Source of the DNA: Aphrocallistes beatrix
Taxonomy: Eukaryota > Porifera > Hexactinellida > Sceptrulophora > Aphrocallistidae
Length of the DNA stretch: 64,000 nt
Assembly: GCA_963281255.1 (NCBI GenBank)
Contig: OY725504.1
Coordinates: 2,852,001 to 2,916,000 of the forward strand
Reading direction: 5' to 3'
The first letter of the stretch is position 1, and each line of letters starts with the position of its first letter. This document shows, in pieces, positions 44,080 through 55,773 of the stretch. A program made the translations under genes and the position numbers. Under the pieces are notes generated by a model. It did not search any database. It had not been told where the DNA came from and was given only the letters and a program-made list of their open reading frames with translations.

Positions 44080-44396
44080 TCCTGGAAATATTATTGTTTG
44101 AAGATAAAGTAAATAACAAATTAACTTGACGAATTACATTATATGTTAGTTATCAACAATAGCTGGATCATTGTTTAGAATTTGACACTTTTGTTATACG
44201 TATAGTAACAATAACTTCTACATCTTCTTGTGACAAAAATAAATATTGTGTTGGAAATATATTGATAGTATTCATTTCATACTAATATAAAAAGTGAAGG
44301 ACAACAAGAAAGTACTTAAGTACAATTACAAGTACAACAAAAAAATGGCGAAAGAACTTAAGTACAAGTACAAGTACTCAAAAAATGTACTTAAGT

Positions 44397-44993
44397 CAGG
44401 GTTGTTTTGATTTAAATCATTTGATTTAAATCATTGATTTAAATCATGATTTAAATCACTTAAAAAAATCAAAATCCTGTTATTTGATTTTTTTGGAATA
44501 TATTTCCTTTTATAAATTTCTTCAATGTTTCTTATTTGATAAAAGTGTGATGGCTTTTGTACATTCAAAAGTTAGGAATAGATTAGGTATAGCTAAAGCA
44601 GGAAAATTAGTATTTATATACAAGCTGCTGAATACTCATAAATAATTTCTTCTAGTTCTACGTACATTAATACATACTCTAATTTTTTCGCTTTCTTCAT
44701 TAATATTTATTCTAATTTTTTCGCTTTCTTCATTAATATTTATTCTAATTTTTCGTTTTCTTTCATTAAAACATTCTATTATACGTAGATAATGTTAAAT
44801 TTATTCTAGAATTCTACTTGATTATGAGTAGATAAAAATAAACAGAAGACTAAATGAATTCATAGATAAAAATATATAAAAATCTAATTTAAATAAAAAA
44901 ATCTGATTTAAATCAAATAAATCTGATTTAAATCAAATAAATCATGATTTTTGATTTTTTTAAAAGAATCATGATTTTTTTCCAACCCTGCTG
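44397..44993. mobile_element. hAT-type MITE with 'gatttaaatc' repeats, 597 bp
   Basis: Ends 'cagggttgttttgattt' and 'tttccaaccctgctg'. The flanking octamers acttaagt (44389-44396) and tcttaagt (44994-45001) differ at one base. 'gatttaaatca' is repeated near both ends. Confidence 0.8.
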
Positions 44994-45042
44994 TCTTAAG
45001 TACAATTGTACTTGAACCCAACCCTGCTGTACCTTAATGTAT

Positions 45043-45475
45043 TACAAGCGGTTTCGCTTGCTTGCGCTGTGCGGTTGGCGGACACTTTGTGTCCGCCGGA
45101 GGCGCCCTTTGGGCGCCTGGGCTCACATTGATTAATTATAAGGGAGACAATATCTCTAAATATGTCTGTCTTAGTGTTAAAATCGATATCACTCGAAAAA
45201 TCACCAAATTTGTCTATTTTTCAATTTTTGCTGAGTAATGATCATATTTGAGATATAATTATATACACATTATTAAATTTTCAGCCTTCTATCACCTAAA
45301 ATGACTGAGTTATAGTCGAAAAACTGAAATTTCTAATTATAAAAAAGGTGACAATGACGTCATCATTCCATGATGAGTCGACATTCTGGTCTGAGGTCAG
45401 AACTTAGTGGGGCCATAGCCAAAAATCAGCTTTCTGTGCATGGTAGTTTCCTCAACTCGCTACATATACGTATAT
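45043..45475. repeat. GC-rich palindromic repeat, inverted unit
   Basis: Begins 'caagcggtttcgcttgcttg', core 'ggcggacactttgtgtccgc', and ends 'tttcctcaactcgctaca' plus a TA/CG run. It is more diverged than the 23-kb array. Confidence 0.75.
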
Positions 45476-45498
45476 ATAGTATACGTATATATGTATAT

Positions 45499-45722
45499 AG
45501 TGGAACCTGTATATAACGGCCACCCAAGGGACTGGACAAAATTGGCCGTTATACACAGGTGGGTGATTGTCTCAATCCCCAAAAGGAATAAACGTAGTGC
45601 AATAAATATAAGTTTTTAGAAATCCATTACTTGAAGTAATTACATGAAACTTGTTTATCGTTCGTAACAGGTCCTGTATTAAACACATAAAAAGGTGATG
45701 GCCGTAATAGCAGGTTCGACTG
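45499..45722. mobile_element. Tigger-like MITE, 224 bp
   Basis: Ends 'agtggaacctgtatataac' and inverted 'aatagcaggttcgactg' beside TA/TATA. Inner 'ggccgttat' repeats occur. Confidence 0.65.
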
Positions 45723-45729
45723 TATATAT

Positions 45730-46962
45730 ATATATATATATATGTTGACTAATTCATTACTTTCAATTATGAATAATTCTTCTCAGGCTTGATGAATTAT
45801 GAATTATTCGAATTATCCGAATTATTCATTCATTCGTGAATTAGTCAACTTCCAAGTGATCTTAGTCAAATTAAAAAAGTAAAATTGATTGTTGCAGAAC
45901 TTTTGAGGTACCCTGTACTAATCCCCTTTGCTTTCGAAGTATTTTTAAAAATAACATATTTTACGCTTTAAATCGTAAATATTTCCCATTCAAATTTATA
46001 CTTGCTTGAAAGAGTAAACAAACACAGTTCATGTTCAGTAAATACTAATTCTAGGTAAGCTCTACTATCGAGTAGAGAGAAGAATGGTGTGAAAATAGGG
46101 AATGATGTGTCAGTCAGGAGTAGAGATGCTAGAGTAGGAGTGTAGAGGAATGAGGCGTGAAAATAGAACAATTGACATCTATAAATGAACAAATTATAAA
46201 TCTTATTAAATATAATTCAGAAAACTAAGTAATATCACTTCAAAAGAAATTTGATAGTAAATAATTAATAAACGTAAACTAACCTTTCTGAGTTTAATAT
46301 TCAAATTGAATCTCGACAGAGCACTTCTCTGGTGTCTGTATGAGGCGTTTAGCGGTTCGGAGTCTGGAACGGAAGTTCAAGTTTTCTTATTTTCGGTAGT
46401 ATCGGTATAAGACAGCTGAGAGTGTGACACGAGGCAGAACTGAGTCTGTATTTCTGTACCCGTAACCTCCTTAGAGCAGTGATGAACTAGACTACCACAT
46501 AACACCAGCATGCCTGAATCTTGTAGAGGAATAGCGAGGAGTACCAAGTAAATGAGTGAGGTAAGAGCTGAGATAGTGCTGTAACAACTGATGTCATACG
46601 AAGTGAAATTAGAATGCGACAGCATTAATGTCCTAATATTATAACATGATGCAATGCAATTTAGGAAACTACTCCAGCTATGGAACCCTACACTGTCTAA
46701 AGTCTAAACCATTGAAATAGATCTCTTTCAGTTAATTGGAATTTGTTGCAATTAATTGAGTGAGTGTCTGCGGAAATCGTCGTAATATGGTTCTCTGGTA
46801 AAGAATAGCGTCAGGCATGTAAGAGAGCTGAGGTGTTGTAGGTATGGTAGGACTGCGTATGCATCTTCTCTTGGTGACCATTCCAACTCTGTCAGCGAGG
46901 AAGCATAGAATAAAGTGTCACATGGCACTCGTAGGGAACCTTCAACGTCTTTAATTAATGTA
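45730..46962. other. Gene-free stretch left of the retrotransposon stack
   Basis: No domain, repeat or RNA gene was recognised; short frames (45968, 46377) have no family. 45745-45850 is dominated by 'gaattattc' repeats. Confidence 0.4.
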
Positions 46963-46966
46963 TATT

Positions 46967-47163
46967 TGTTAAGAGCTGAGAATACTGGATAAGTAGTATA
47001 TTAAGTGTAATGCTAGCGAGAAAAACGAAACAGTATACGACAACTACAGTACTAAGAATAATATCACTAATTGCTAATATAGGCTTGAGTGCTATACGCC
47101 TATCGATCCTAGAATCCCTACTATGAGGTGTGGTAACTACTGTAAATAAACAGACTCATAACA
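46967..47163 (-). repeat. Gypsy-A 3' LTR, 197 bp
   Basis: TG...CA termini (minus-sense TGTTATGAG...CTTAACA). Immediately inside on the minus strand is a purine run, AAAGAGGTGA, acting as polypurine tract. It differs from the other LTR by about two substitutions and two indels (3 and about 10 bp). Confidence 0.9.
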
Positions 47164-47183
47164 TCACCTCTTTAGTTCTTTGC

Positions 47184-50100
47184 CTACAGGTGGTGTGGCT
47201 GGCCTTTCCCACTAGACGTACCTCCCATGGAGTAGTCATCCCACCTTTTCGGCGGTCTTCTGTCCCTCGATGGGTAGCGTCTCCTCTGCTCTTTATCAAG
47301 TTCTCCCGACCTTTTGCCAACGGTTGGATTTGCCTCTTCCTCTAAACCGATTTGGGAGGCGTCTGAGGTATTATCTGGATAGCCCTCTGTAGCATCGTAT
47401 TCTGCGGCGGGTACTGGCGTGACTGGGTCGTCTTCTGTTACGTCGCTCCCCAAGTAAGGAGCTATAGTCACCCACTCACTTCCATCAGCGGGGATATTTC
47501 CGTTACCTTCGGGAACTGTCGCATGGCCCGATCCTGAATACCTCTTGACATTATCCAGATGTACCCATCTATCCTTTGTTTCTAATTTCAGCTTTACATC
47601 AGGACCGCTCCTCTCTAGGACTTCGAATGGCCCATCATATCTTGGTGACAACGAGTCCTGTACTCTATTACGCTTGAACATCACTTCATCTCCTTTCCTC
47701 AAGTCTGCCTCGAGCTTCCATAGATTACGGCGGTCCCTAACTTTAGCTAGACCCCTCTCAATATTTTCCTCCGCGATTTTGTGTAGTTCTTCATTCTTCC
47801 TCTCGAGCGCTCTCAAGTACTCCTCGTGAGAGTTCCTCTCGCCGTCACCGAGGTAGTCGCACCAAGCGTCGAGTGGCGATCGAGGTTCGTGTCCAAGGTC
47901 AGAAGGTGGGGCGATATGCGGCTGGTTGCATTCCTCATCGCGTTTATTTGGAAGCTAACCTCAGTAAGTAACTTCGGCCATGACCCTTTGGTAGGTGTCG
48001 ATCTGCCTGCAAGCATCGTATCACCTGCTTTACAAGCCCGATGTTACGCTCGGCCATGGCTTCGCACTGCGGATGATATGGCGTCGTGCGTCTTTTGTTT
48101 ACCCCCGCTCGCTGGCAGAAATCTCTGAACACCTGCCCGTCTATGTTTGCTCCTTTATCCGATAATATAACTGATGGCATTCCGTGTCCCCGATAGACCT
48201 AACTCTGTTCGAAGGCGTCCAGAAGACTGTTGGCTTCTTGGTCCTTGAGAGGATGCAGTTCAACATAGCGAGTAAACAGATCAACGGATGAAAGAAAGTG
48301 TCTGTGTCCGTCTTCTGGATTATCAGACCAGGGTAGACGTACCGATGTCCGATGTCTATTGAAGCGGCTTCCCCTTTTCCCAATTCCATTGGATAAATCG
48401 GTTCACGCCCCTTGTTATCGCCCTTGGACTTTTGGCAGGCTAGGCAACTCTGACAATGGAGCTTCACATCATGGGTCATGCGGGGCCAAAAGAAGTGTCT
48501 TCTAAGCGAAGCTCGGATTGCCGCTTGCCCCAAGTGGTGCTCCGCGTGAGCTGCCTCAACTGTCTCTTGTCTCAGGTGAATCGGAACGACTATTCTGTTC
48601 TGAAAATGTAGAATTCCACCTCTGATTTCGAGTCCACCTGTTCTTTTAAATTGACCTGTCGATACCCTTCCTTTCTCAGCTAATTGTGCGATGGCACTCC
48701 GGATTGCACCATCCTGGCCTTGCTGCTTATGTATTCCTCACACAGGTCCTGAGGTCCTCCCACGAGAAATATACTCTCTTCCAGGCGGTCTCGATCTGTC
48801 CCCTTGTCGATATTTGGAGCAGGATTTCGACTGAGGTAATCAGCGACCAGGTTCTCTCACCCGGGGTGGTACCCGATGCGGAAGGGCAATTCCTGCAGCT
48901 CCATCAGCCAGCGCGCGTAAGTTCGCTTTAGATCCCTCTGTGACTAGCCATTTGAGTGGGCAGTGGTCGGTCAAAAGGATCACCTTTGGGGCGCCTTTTA
49001 AGTAAACGCCCCCCAAGCCTCTAACTGGCCTGCACAGCAGTTTCTCTGGGCTGGGGTGAGGGCAGAGGAAACGAATTGGATGGGGCGGAACTTCCCAGTC
49101 GCCTCGTCAAGCTGTGATAAAACTGCCGCAACTCCTGTTGCGCTAGCATCAGCCTCCACGTAGAAGTCGTGCTCCCAGTTGGGATGGGCAAGAACAACCG
49201 GTTCCCTGATCAGTCGTGAGCGCAACTCATCAAACGCTTGTTGACACCGCTCGTCCCACTCCCACTTATTACCCTTTCGCAACAAGGAGTACAAGGGTTC
49301 TGCCACACTGGACATGTCCTCTATATAGCATCGGTAGTATTTGCCGTCCCGATGAACCGTTGCAGTTCCGTGAGTGTCTTGGGTATTGGGAAGGACTTTG
49401 ACCTATCCAGATACTCCGGTACTGGACACCTACCTTGCTCTGATACCTTGTGTCCTAGGAATTCGAGCGACCTATGCCCCAGCTTACACTTGTCTTGACG
49501 CAGCTGCAGACCTGCCTCGTCCAGCCTGTGAAGTACTTCTCTTAGGTGACGCGCGTGGGTTTCGAAGGTTGAAGAATAAATTAAGATGTCATCCACATAG
49601 CTCTTGCAGTTGTCAGCTCCCTCCAGAGCTCGATCCATTACTCTTTGGAATGTCGCCTGCGCGTTACACAATCCGAACGGCATCACCAACATCTCATGCA
49701 ATCCCCGCGGAGTATGCAAGGCCGTTTTTTCGATGTCTTCGGAGCGAATGGGAATCGACCAATAGGCCGAGGCGATATCTAACTTCGAGAAGTAGCGATT
49801 GCCTGCGAGTCGGTCGAAAATCGATTGGGGGTTGGGTAGCTTATAGTCATCGCGCTCCGTCACGGCGTTCAACCGGCGGTAATCCACCGCAAATCGTAGG
49901 GTACCATCTCTCTTGTGGACTAGGACTACATCGGAAGACCAACGGGATCGGCGGCCAGCATCTCTTCTAGTTGCTTCTCAATTTTCGGCTCCCAATGGAC
50001 CGGTACTCTTCTGGGGCGTGATCTCTGTGGAAGTGCCTCATTAGTTTCGATCGCGGAGATTCAGAAAGTTGGCATCACTTTGGACGTTTGGGATGAAGCG

Positions 50101-50368
50101 AGAATACGTGGTCGAAATCGGACGTTATCTGTCTAAGTGTCTCTTTATCTCTGGCAGGTAGCTTCGAACATATCATTATGTCAGGCTCCAAGTTAACCAT
50201 CGCGATTTCGTCTCCTTCCTGCTTCGCCACCCTAGCTCGTGCTAACGACGTGGCTCCACTAAGCGTCTTGTGTACAGTCACCCAAGTTTTTCCGACTCCA
50301 ACTCTACCATTGTCCCAATCGAACGTCACTTGTCCCAGGTGTTCCATAAACTTCCTCCCCAGTAGCAG
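47184..50368 (-). pseudogene. Gypsy-A pol, downstream part (protease end, RT, RNase H, integrase)
   Basis: Minus-strand fragments in order. 50347-50075 is the protease end and linker. 49887-49321 is reverse transcriptase with SKLDIASAYWSIPI, VMPFGLCNAQATFQ and the catalytic YVDD. 49315-48998 is an RNase H start (FYVEADASATGVAAVLSQ). 48533-48141 is an integrase zinc region (HCQSCLACQKSK). 48180-47944 is a core piece (SDKGANIDGQ, YHPQCEAMAERNIG), and 47816-47184 is the C-terminal region. At least five frameshifts or stops separate them. No chromodomain is seen. Confidence 0.85.
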
Positions 50369-50535
50369 TGTTATGTAACGAATTAGTTAGTTCGTTTGTT
50401 AGTCAACCACTAGTTAGTACGTTGTTGAGCGAGGTTAGTAGGCTTGAGTTTATCATCATGTAGCAACTTACTTATTAGTTATTACTATTTCTTACTGACA
50501 TAACTTATTATTTCTATATCGCTTGTCACATAACA
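50369..50535 (+). repeat. Gypsy-B 5' LTR, 167 bp
   Basis: TGTTATGTAACG...ACATAACA. Differs from the 3' copy only by a 7-bp insertion near 50475; no substitution is seen by eye. A primer-binding site is not obvious in the ~35-bp leader before the gag ATG. Confidence 0.9.
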
Positions 50536-50569
50536 TAAATAGTAATAGGCATTCATCACGTTTCTCAAG

Positions 50570-51693
50570 ATGGCTGCTCAGAATCAAGGAATCCCTGTCC
50601 CTCCTCTCACGACCGAATTGAAGATTGGCAGCCACTGTTTACCACTGCGGTCGGACCACTAGTTGCCCAGGGAGAGGGAGGAGTTAAAATTGCAATCAGC
50701 ATGTTACCAGCATATGTTTGCCGGAGCCTCGAGGAAAAAGAGGTTGCGAGAGAAGCAGTACTTGGAAAGGATTCACTGGAAGAAGCGTTCAACTTACTGA
50801 AGAAGAGGCTTGACCCGCCAATAGATGAATTTGAAGCTGTAGCGCGCGAGTCAATGAAATGAGATGGCGACCGGGAGTACCTATCGGGGATTTCTTCTAC
50901 AGCCTACTCCGCGAAGTTAGAAGGGCCAAATTGAACTTGCGTTTTGCTTGCGTAATGATGACGGGGAAACTTCCTAGAGAGATCAAAAATAAGGCTAAGA
51001 CCGAACTCGTCGATAAGGAAGCAATGAACGAAATCGAGGCCAGAAACTTTATTGTGAAAGTCAAAGAATTTTTATGCCAGGGCGGTATTTCCCTTTGTAT
51101 CGATTTCCGTAATTTTGACAAGGTAGCTAGCTTGAAGGACGATACACACGACGATATCGACTCCGACAAGTCTCAGATAGTTTCAAGCGTCAATGCTCTC
51201 AGGTTGAGACCCAGAGCAAGCCAGAACTGGAGGGCAGTTAGACGGAGTTCAGCACAACTTGAATGTTATGAGAGAGGTCATGTATGGAGGTTATGTCCAA
51301 AACGTACTTGTAGCTTATGTGATGGAAAGGGACACGACCCTGCAAATTGTTTAAATAACGACCAAGACTCCACCAAACGGGATTATGTCAAGGTAGTGAG
51401 TGATCCCGCTACTAGCGTAGAAAGTGCTGTTACATTAGAAGTTAAGATAAATGGAGTCAGGCTGTTGGCGATGTTGGATACTGGGGCAAAACCGTCCGTA
51501 ATGGATAAACGTACTCTTAGGGAAATTAGCGGATATGATGCAAAACGAGCGGAATCAGACCACGTGTACGGCTTAGACAACAATCCTATCGCTGTTCTAG
51601 GTTGTGTGAACATAGAAGTCGACCTAGACGATCAGCAGGTTTCTACACAGGAGTTCAAGATTATTGACACTGATGAGAGAATTTTAATATTAG
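50570..51693 (+). pseudogene. Gypsy-B gag and protease, upstream part
   Basis: The ATG at 50570 opens a short frame. A shift near 50650 and a stop near 50860 break gag (LEEAFNLLKKRLDPP region). The frame 50859-51698 carries a CCHC-like zinc knuckle (CSLCDGKGHDPANC, with a degenerate one before it) and the protease motif LLAMLDTGAKPSVMD. Gypsy-C interrupts it at 51693 in the protease C-terminal motif. Confidence 0.8.
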
Positions 51694-51853
51694 TATAATG
51701 TGGATCTATAATCTATAGTTTTAATATCAATCAACAATGCAACCAATAATTACTACGATATATATATCATCAAATCTCAAATAATCTCCAGTAATCCTAT
51801 CTACTTAATAGTTAACTTTGGTTACTTAACAAGTTCTGAATTAACATTATTAT
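51694..51853 (-). repeat. Gypsy-C 3' LTR, 160 bp
   Basis: Base-for-base identical to 56613-56772 on inspection. Confidence 0.93.
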
Positions 51854-51891
51854 ATATCTCCTTCCTCAAGATTTACGAACTCGCCCTCGAG

Positions 51892-54800
51892 TTAATCTAC
51901 AACATAATCTCCTAAGTATTTAGGTAACCTCCGAACACGTTGCGAACGGCGCACAGGGCTCTTCAATGGTGTGGACAATCCTCTGTTGAGTGAGTCGTTC
52001 CATTTCCCTGGGCTACTAATAATCTGATTCGGGGATTCCATAGAAAAACTAGTATCTTCCCCCATACTATGAGACGAAATTTCAAATTCTCTGGAACTAT
52101 CGACTGAATTGTCCAGGACTTCTTCTATGCTCCCTTCGTATTCTCTTCCTTCCAAGGTGTTTTCATAACTTCCCTCAGTTACCCTGGGTATGCTTCCCCT
52201 GCTAACTTCTGGTGTGCACCTACTTGAATCTCGTACAGGAATTCTACCTATCACCCTTTCACTTCTCTCGAATGGTTCACTGGTCAATTTGTTATTTGAA
52301 TCATCTAGCTGATCATGTACTATAGCCCTGCCTAGTAATCCATCGGACCGCAAATTACGATGCTGTAAGCGATTAATGTGAACTACGCGAGTTGAGCCGT
52401 CCCTATTTTGAATTTTTGCTGATACTGGACTCTTCATCTCTATAATTTCCCATCCACCCTCCCACTTGCTATCTAGTTTCCTAGATACCCCTCCATGAGG
52501 TATTGATAGCCAAACCGGATCTCCCCTTGTAAAAACAGTCAGCCTTGACAGGGAGTCGTAATATTTCTTCTGGCGTTTTTGGGCTTCGATTATGTTACCT
52601 TCTACGAATCCACGAAGTTCTGCCAACTTTTTACGCAGAAACAATTCATATGAACTAGGATTATGCTCTGCAGGTTTTTCATGATGTATCACGTTAGGGG
52701 GATCTCGCCCATACATTAGTTCAAATGGTGTTATACCAGTTGAAGAATGTTTAGTCGTTCTGTAAGCGTAGAGCACTAATGGAAGAAATTCCTCCCACTC
52801 ATGACTTTTATCCACATAGCATCTTAACATCTGGAGAACTGTACGGTTCCCGCGCTCTACTAGAGCGTTCCCTTGTGGATGATATGCGGTGGTACGTGTT
52901 TTTTGGATTCCAAGTGTTTTACACGTTTCTTTTAGTAGCGAAGATTCAAAATTCCGGCCTTGGTCAGAATGCAGAAACTCTGGTGTTCCTAATCTGGCAA
53001 AGACCTCAACCAACAAGTTAGTAATAGTTTCCGCCTTTTGGTCCTTCATAGGAAAACATTCTATCCATTTTGAAAATGCATCTTCTGCCACCAATAGGTA
53101 TCTATTCCCTTTACTGCTGAGAGGAACTTCGAGTACATCAACCTGAAACAATTGCATCGTACGACCTATCGGTGTGTTTTGAAGTGGTGCTCTAGTAGGA
53201 AGAGGAAGCTTTGCCTTCTGACAAACTTCGCATGATGCAACATAATTTACTACATCTGATGCCATATTAACCCAATAACCAACTAATTTCAATCGACTCA
53301 ATGTTCTCTCCATTCCTTGGTGCCCAGCTTCATCGTGAACTTGACTTAGTATCTCTCTTTTCATGGTGTCTGGAATGACAGTCACAGTGCTGGTATCGGA
53401 AAATGGTTCGATCTTGTAGCTGCGAACCAAAACACCGTTCATTAACTGTAATTGATGCTGAATTTGCTTGTACCTTTTAAACTCAGGCTGGTCCCATTCT
53501 AACCCAGAGAACCGTTTAGGTAACGGAACAATTTCAATTTCCTTCATTATTCTCGAAATGTTTTGATCTCGTAATTGTTCTGCCTGAACACGGGACATAG
53601 ATGGTATTCTAGTTAATTCAGTTACTGCCGTATGCTTCCAACTATTAATCTGGAAATTTGTTTCTCTGTTGCCGTTATCTGCTTGTATAGACTCTACAGG
53701 TTCGCCATCAATCGAAAGTATTCTTGACAGTGCGTCTGCATTATTGTTTTCCTTGCCTTGACGATATTTTACTATAAAATCATATTCCTGTAGAATTACT
53801 GCCCACTTCCATAGACGACCAATACTTTTTTGGTTAGCAAGCCACTCGAGTGGCTTGTGATCTGTAAGAATCTGAAACCTCCTCCCTAGCAAGTAATGTC
53901 GAAATCGTTTCAATGCTTCGACAATAGCAAGACATTCTTGCTCGATGACACTATAATTCTTTTCAGCACTTTTTAAAGAACGCGAATAATAAGCAACAGC
54001 ATGTCCATTCTGCTCCAGTACTGCACCTAAACCTAGAGAACTTGCATCGGTGCACAGTGTAAATGGGCAGGTGAAATTCGGACAAACTAAAACAGGTCCT
54101 GAAGAGAGCTTGTTTTTAAGATCCAAAAATGCACTTTCTGTGTTTTTAGTCCATTCAAAATTTACTTCTTTTCTTAATAAATCATTCAATGGATTTGAAA
54201 TTGAAGCGAAATTATTTATGTATCTTCTATAATACCCTGCCAACCCCAAAAATTGTTTGAGTTCTTTTTGATTAGAAGGTCGTGGCCACTGAACAATAGA
54301 CTCGATCTTAGACTGATCAGGAGACATTCCAGAACTTGAAAACGTGTGTCCGAGGTAATTAATCTTTCTCCTCCCTATCTCACACTTCTTTCCACGAAGA
54401 GTTAATTTCTTTATTCTGAGTCTTTGAAAAACATCTTGCAATATTTTCCGATGAGAGAATGCGTCCGGCGAAAAGATTAATATATCATCAATGAAATTGT
54501 CAGTATTTCGTTCGAGTCCATGCATGACTTGGTCCATGATGCGTTGACAGGCACTGGGCCCCCCCGTAAGTCCGAATGGGAGGACGTTAAATTCAAAGAG
54601 TCCCATACCAGGTCCCACTGAAAAAGCTGTTTTCTCACGGTCATCTTCTGATACCGGAATTTGCCAGTAACCCGAATTCAAATCCAACTTAGTAAAGTAA
54701 CGCATACCATTTAATTTATCTTGCACTTGATCGGGTAATGGTAGCGGATAAGCATCTTTCTGTGTGATTTTATTAAGGTTTCGATAATCAATACAAAAGC

Positions 54801-55773
54801 GTATACCGCCATCCTTCTTTCCGACAATCACTGGTAGTGAAAGGTAAGGGCTACTGGATATCCGTATAATATTTCGATCCAACATATCATTTATTTGTTT
54901 ACCTACTTCTGATCTGTACGCTTGTGGAATCATTCTTGGAGGTGTTCTTACAGGAATGTTATTTGATGTATGAATTCGGAACTCCTCGACTTTAGCAATA
55001 CTCGGAATTGAATTAAATAAGTCTCGAAACGTCTCCAAAATATCCGTAAATTCTTCACTACATACTGGTAATTCATATTTTGGATCATTTCCATATTTCG
55101 GAACAGCACAACGACACTCCCAATCGTCTTCCACGTCTGCACTATCTACGATGGTAGAAACAGAGAAAAACTCAGATATTCCTTCTATATGGACAGGGCA
55201 TAGACTGTTACTAGCTGTCTTTGGTTGTTTTTCAGCATGCAAATTACCTATAATCGGTCCCACCACCATTCGGTCCGCAAAGTTAAGATGTATTTCGTGA
55301 CGAACCAAGAAATCAACCCCCAGGATACAGTCTGTGATTAAGGATGAAACAACGATGAATTTCTGCGTAGTTTGGAGACCACCTATATATATTTCTAATT
55401 CTGCTTCAGAGATAGTTTCCATCAAATTTCCAGATGCCATAGCCAAGGATTGCTTCGTAGGATAGGAATTAACAGACCGCATTTTCCTGAAACTATTTAT
55501 TGATAGTAAACTTACAGTGGAACCACTATCCATCATAGTATAACAATTGATTCCCCCAATTCTAGTCACAATGTGAAGAGACTCCATATCCTTGCATAGA
55601 GCTACATAATCGTCGGAACTTGAAGTAAATTGAATTTCAGATCGAGCCATGTTTAATATTTCTGGGACCTCATCTCGGCTCTTCCGATAGGACCCTTCTC
55701 GTTTAAAGTCTGCCCTATTGCTGATTCCGTACAGTTTCGCATTATGTGCCCCAAACGACCGCAATGGTAACAT
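51892..55773 (-). CDS. Gypsy-C pol polyprotein (protease, RT, RNase H, integrase)
   Basis: An uninterrupted 1,293-codon frame. The aspartic protease has MMDSGSTVSLL at 80-90. Reverse transcriptase spans about 305-480 (FTKLDLNSGYWQIPV, catalytic FIDD at 427-430). RNase H spans about 570-685 (LCTDASSLGLGAVLEQ, LTDHKPLEWL, NADALSR). The integrase zinc-binding region uses H813, H818, C848 and C851, and the DDE core D879, D937 (SDQGRNF) and E973. A GPY/F-like region lies near 1100-1140. All catalytic residues are present. The frame is -1 relative to gag with a ~120-bp overlap, so it is probably made as a Gag-Pol fusion by frameshifting at 55701-55707 rather than from the ATG at 55773. Confidence 0.93.
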   Translation of the reverse strand: MLPLRSFGAHNAKLYGISNRADFKREGSYRKSRDEVPEILNMARSEIQFTSSSDDYVALCKDMESLHIVTRIGGINCYTMMDSGSTVSLLSINSFRKMRSVNSYPTKQSLAMASGNLMETISEAELEIYIGGLQTTQKFIVVSSLITDCILGVDFLVRHEIHLNFADRMVVGPIIGNLHAEKQPKTASNSLCPVHIEGISEFFSVSTIVDSADVEDDWECRCAVPKYGNDPKYELPVCSEEFTDILETFRDLFNSIPSIAKVEEFRIHTSNNIPVRTPPRMIPQAYRSEVGKQINDMLDRNIIRISSSPYLSLPVIVGKKDGGIRFCIDYRNLNKITQKDAYPLPLPDQVQDKLNGMRYFTKLDLNSGYWQIPVSEDDREKTAFSVGPGMGLFEFNVLPFGLTGGPSACQRIMDQVMHGLERNTDNFIDDILIFSPDAFSHRKILQDVFQRLRIKKLTLRGKKCEIGRRKINYLGHTFSSSGMSPDQSKIESIVQWPRPSNQKELKQFLGLAGYYRRYINNFASISNPLNDLLRKEVNFEWTKNTESAFLDLKNKLSSGPVLVCPNFTCPFTLCTDASSLGLGAVLEQNGHAVAYYSRSLKSAEKNYSVIEQECLAIVEALKRFRHYLLGRRFQILTDHKPLEWLANQKSIGRLWKWAVILQEYDFIVKYRQGKENNNADALSRILSIDGEPVESIQADNGNRETNFQINSWKHTAVTELTRIPSMSRVQAEQLRDQNISRIMKEIEIVPLPKRFSGLEWDQPEFKRYKQIQHQLQLMNGVLVRSYKIEPFSDTSTVTVIPDTMKREILSQVHDEAGHQGMERTLSRLKLVGYWVNMASDVVNYVASCEVCQKAKLPLPTRAPLQNTPIGRTMQLFQVDVLEVPLSSKGNRYLLVAEDAFSKWIECFPMKDQKAETITNLLVEVFARLGTPEFLHSDQGRNFESSLLKETCKTLGIQKTRTTAYHPQGNALVERGNRTVLQMLRCYVDKSHEWEEFLPLVLYAYRTTKHSSTGITPFELMYGRDPPNVIHHEKPAEHNPSSYELFLRKKLAELRGFVEGNIIEAQKRQKKYYDSLSRLTVFTRGDPVWLSIPHGGVSRKLDSKWEGGWEIIEMKSPVSAKIQNRDGSTRVVHINRLQHRNLRSDGLLGRAIVHDQLDDSNNKLTSEPFERSERVIGRIPVRDSSRCTPEVSRGSIPRVTEGSYENTLEGREYEGSIEEVLDNSVDSSREFEISSHSMGEDTSFSMESPNQIISSPGKWNDSLNRGLSTPLKSPVRRSQRVRRLPKYLGDYVVD

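Larger units (their letters stand above)
42438..45026 (-). mobile_element. hAT transposon (hAT-2), 2,589 bp
   Basis: Ends 'cagggttgggttaagtac' and inverted 'gtacttgaacccaaccctg'; subterminal 'aagtacaagtacaag' repeats at both ends. The flanking octamers ctgtacgg and ctgtacct agree at six of eight positions. It carries a ZBED-like transposase on the minus strand and has itself been invaded at 43640-44000 and 44397-44993. Confidence 0.8.

Noticed and set aside
46377..46625. 82-codon minus-strand frame
   Set aside because: No domain and a biased, low-information composition; kept as gene-free.
49374..49970. 198-codon plus-strand frame
   Set aside because: Antisense shadow of the Gypsy-A reverse transcriptase, which has clear motifs on the minus strand.
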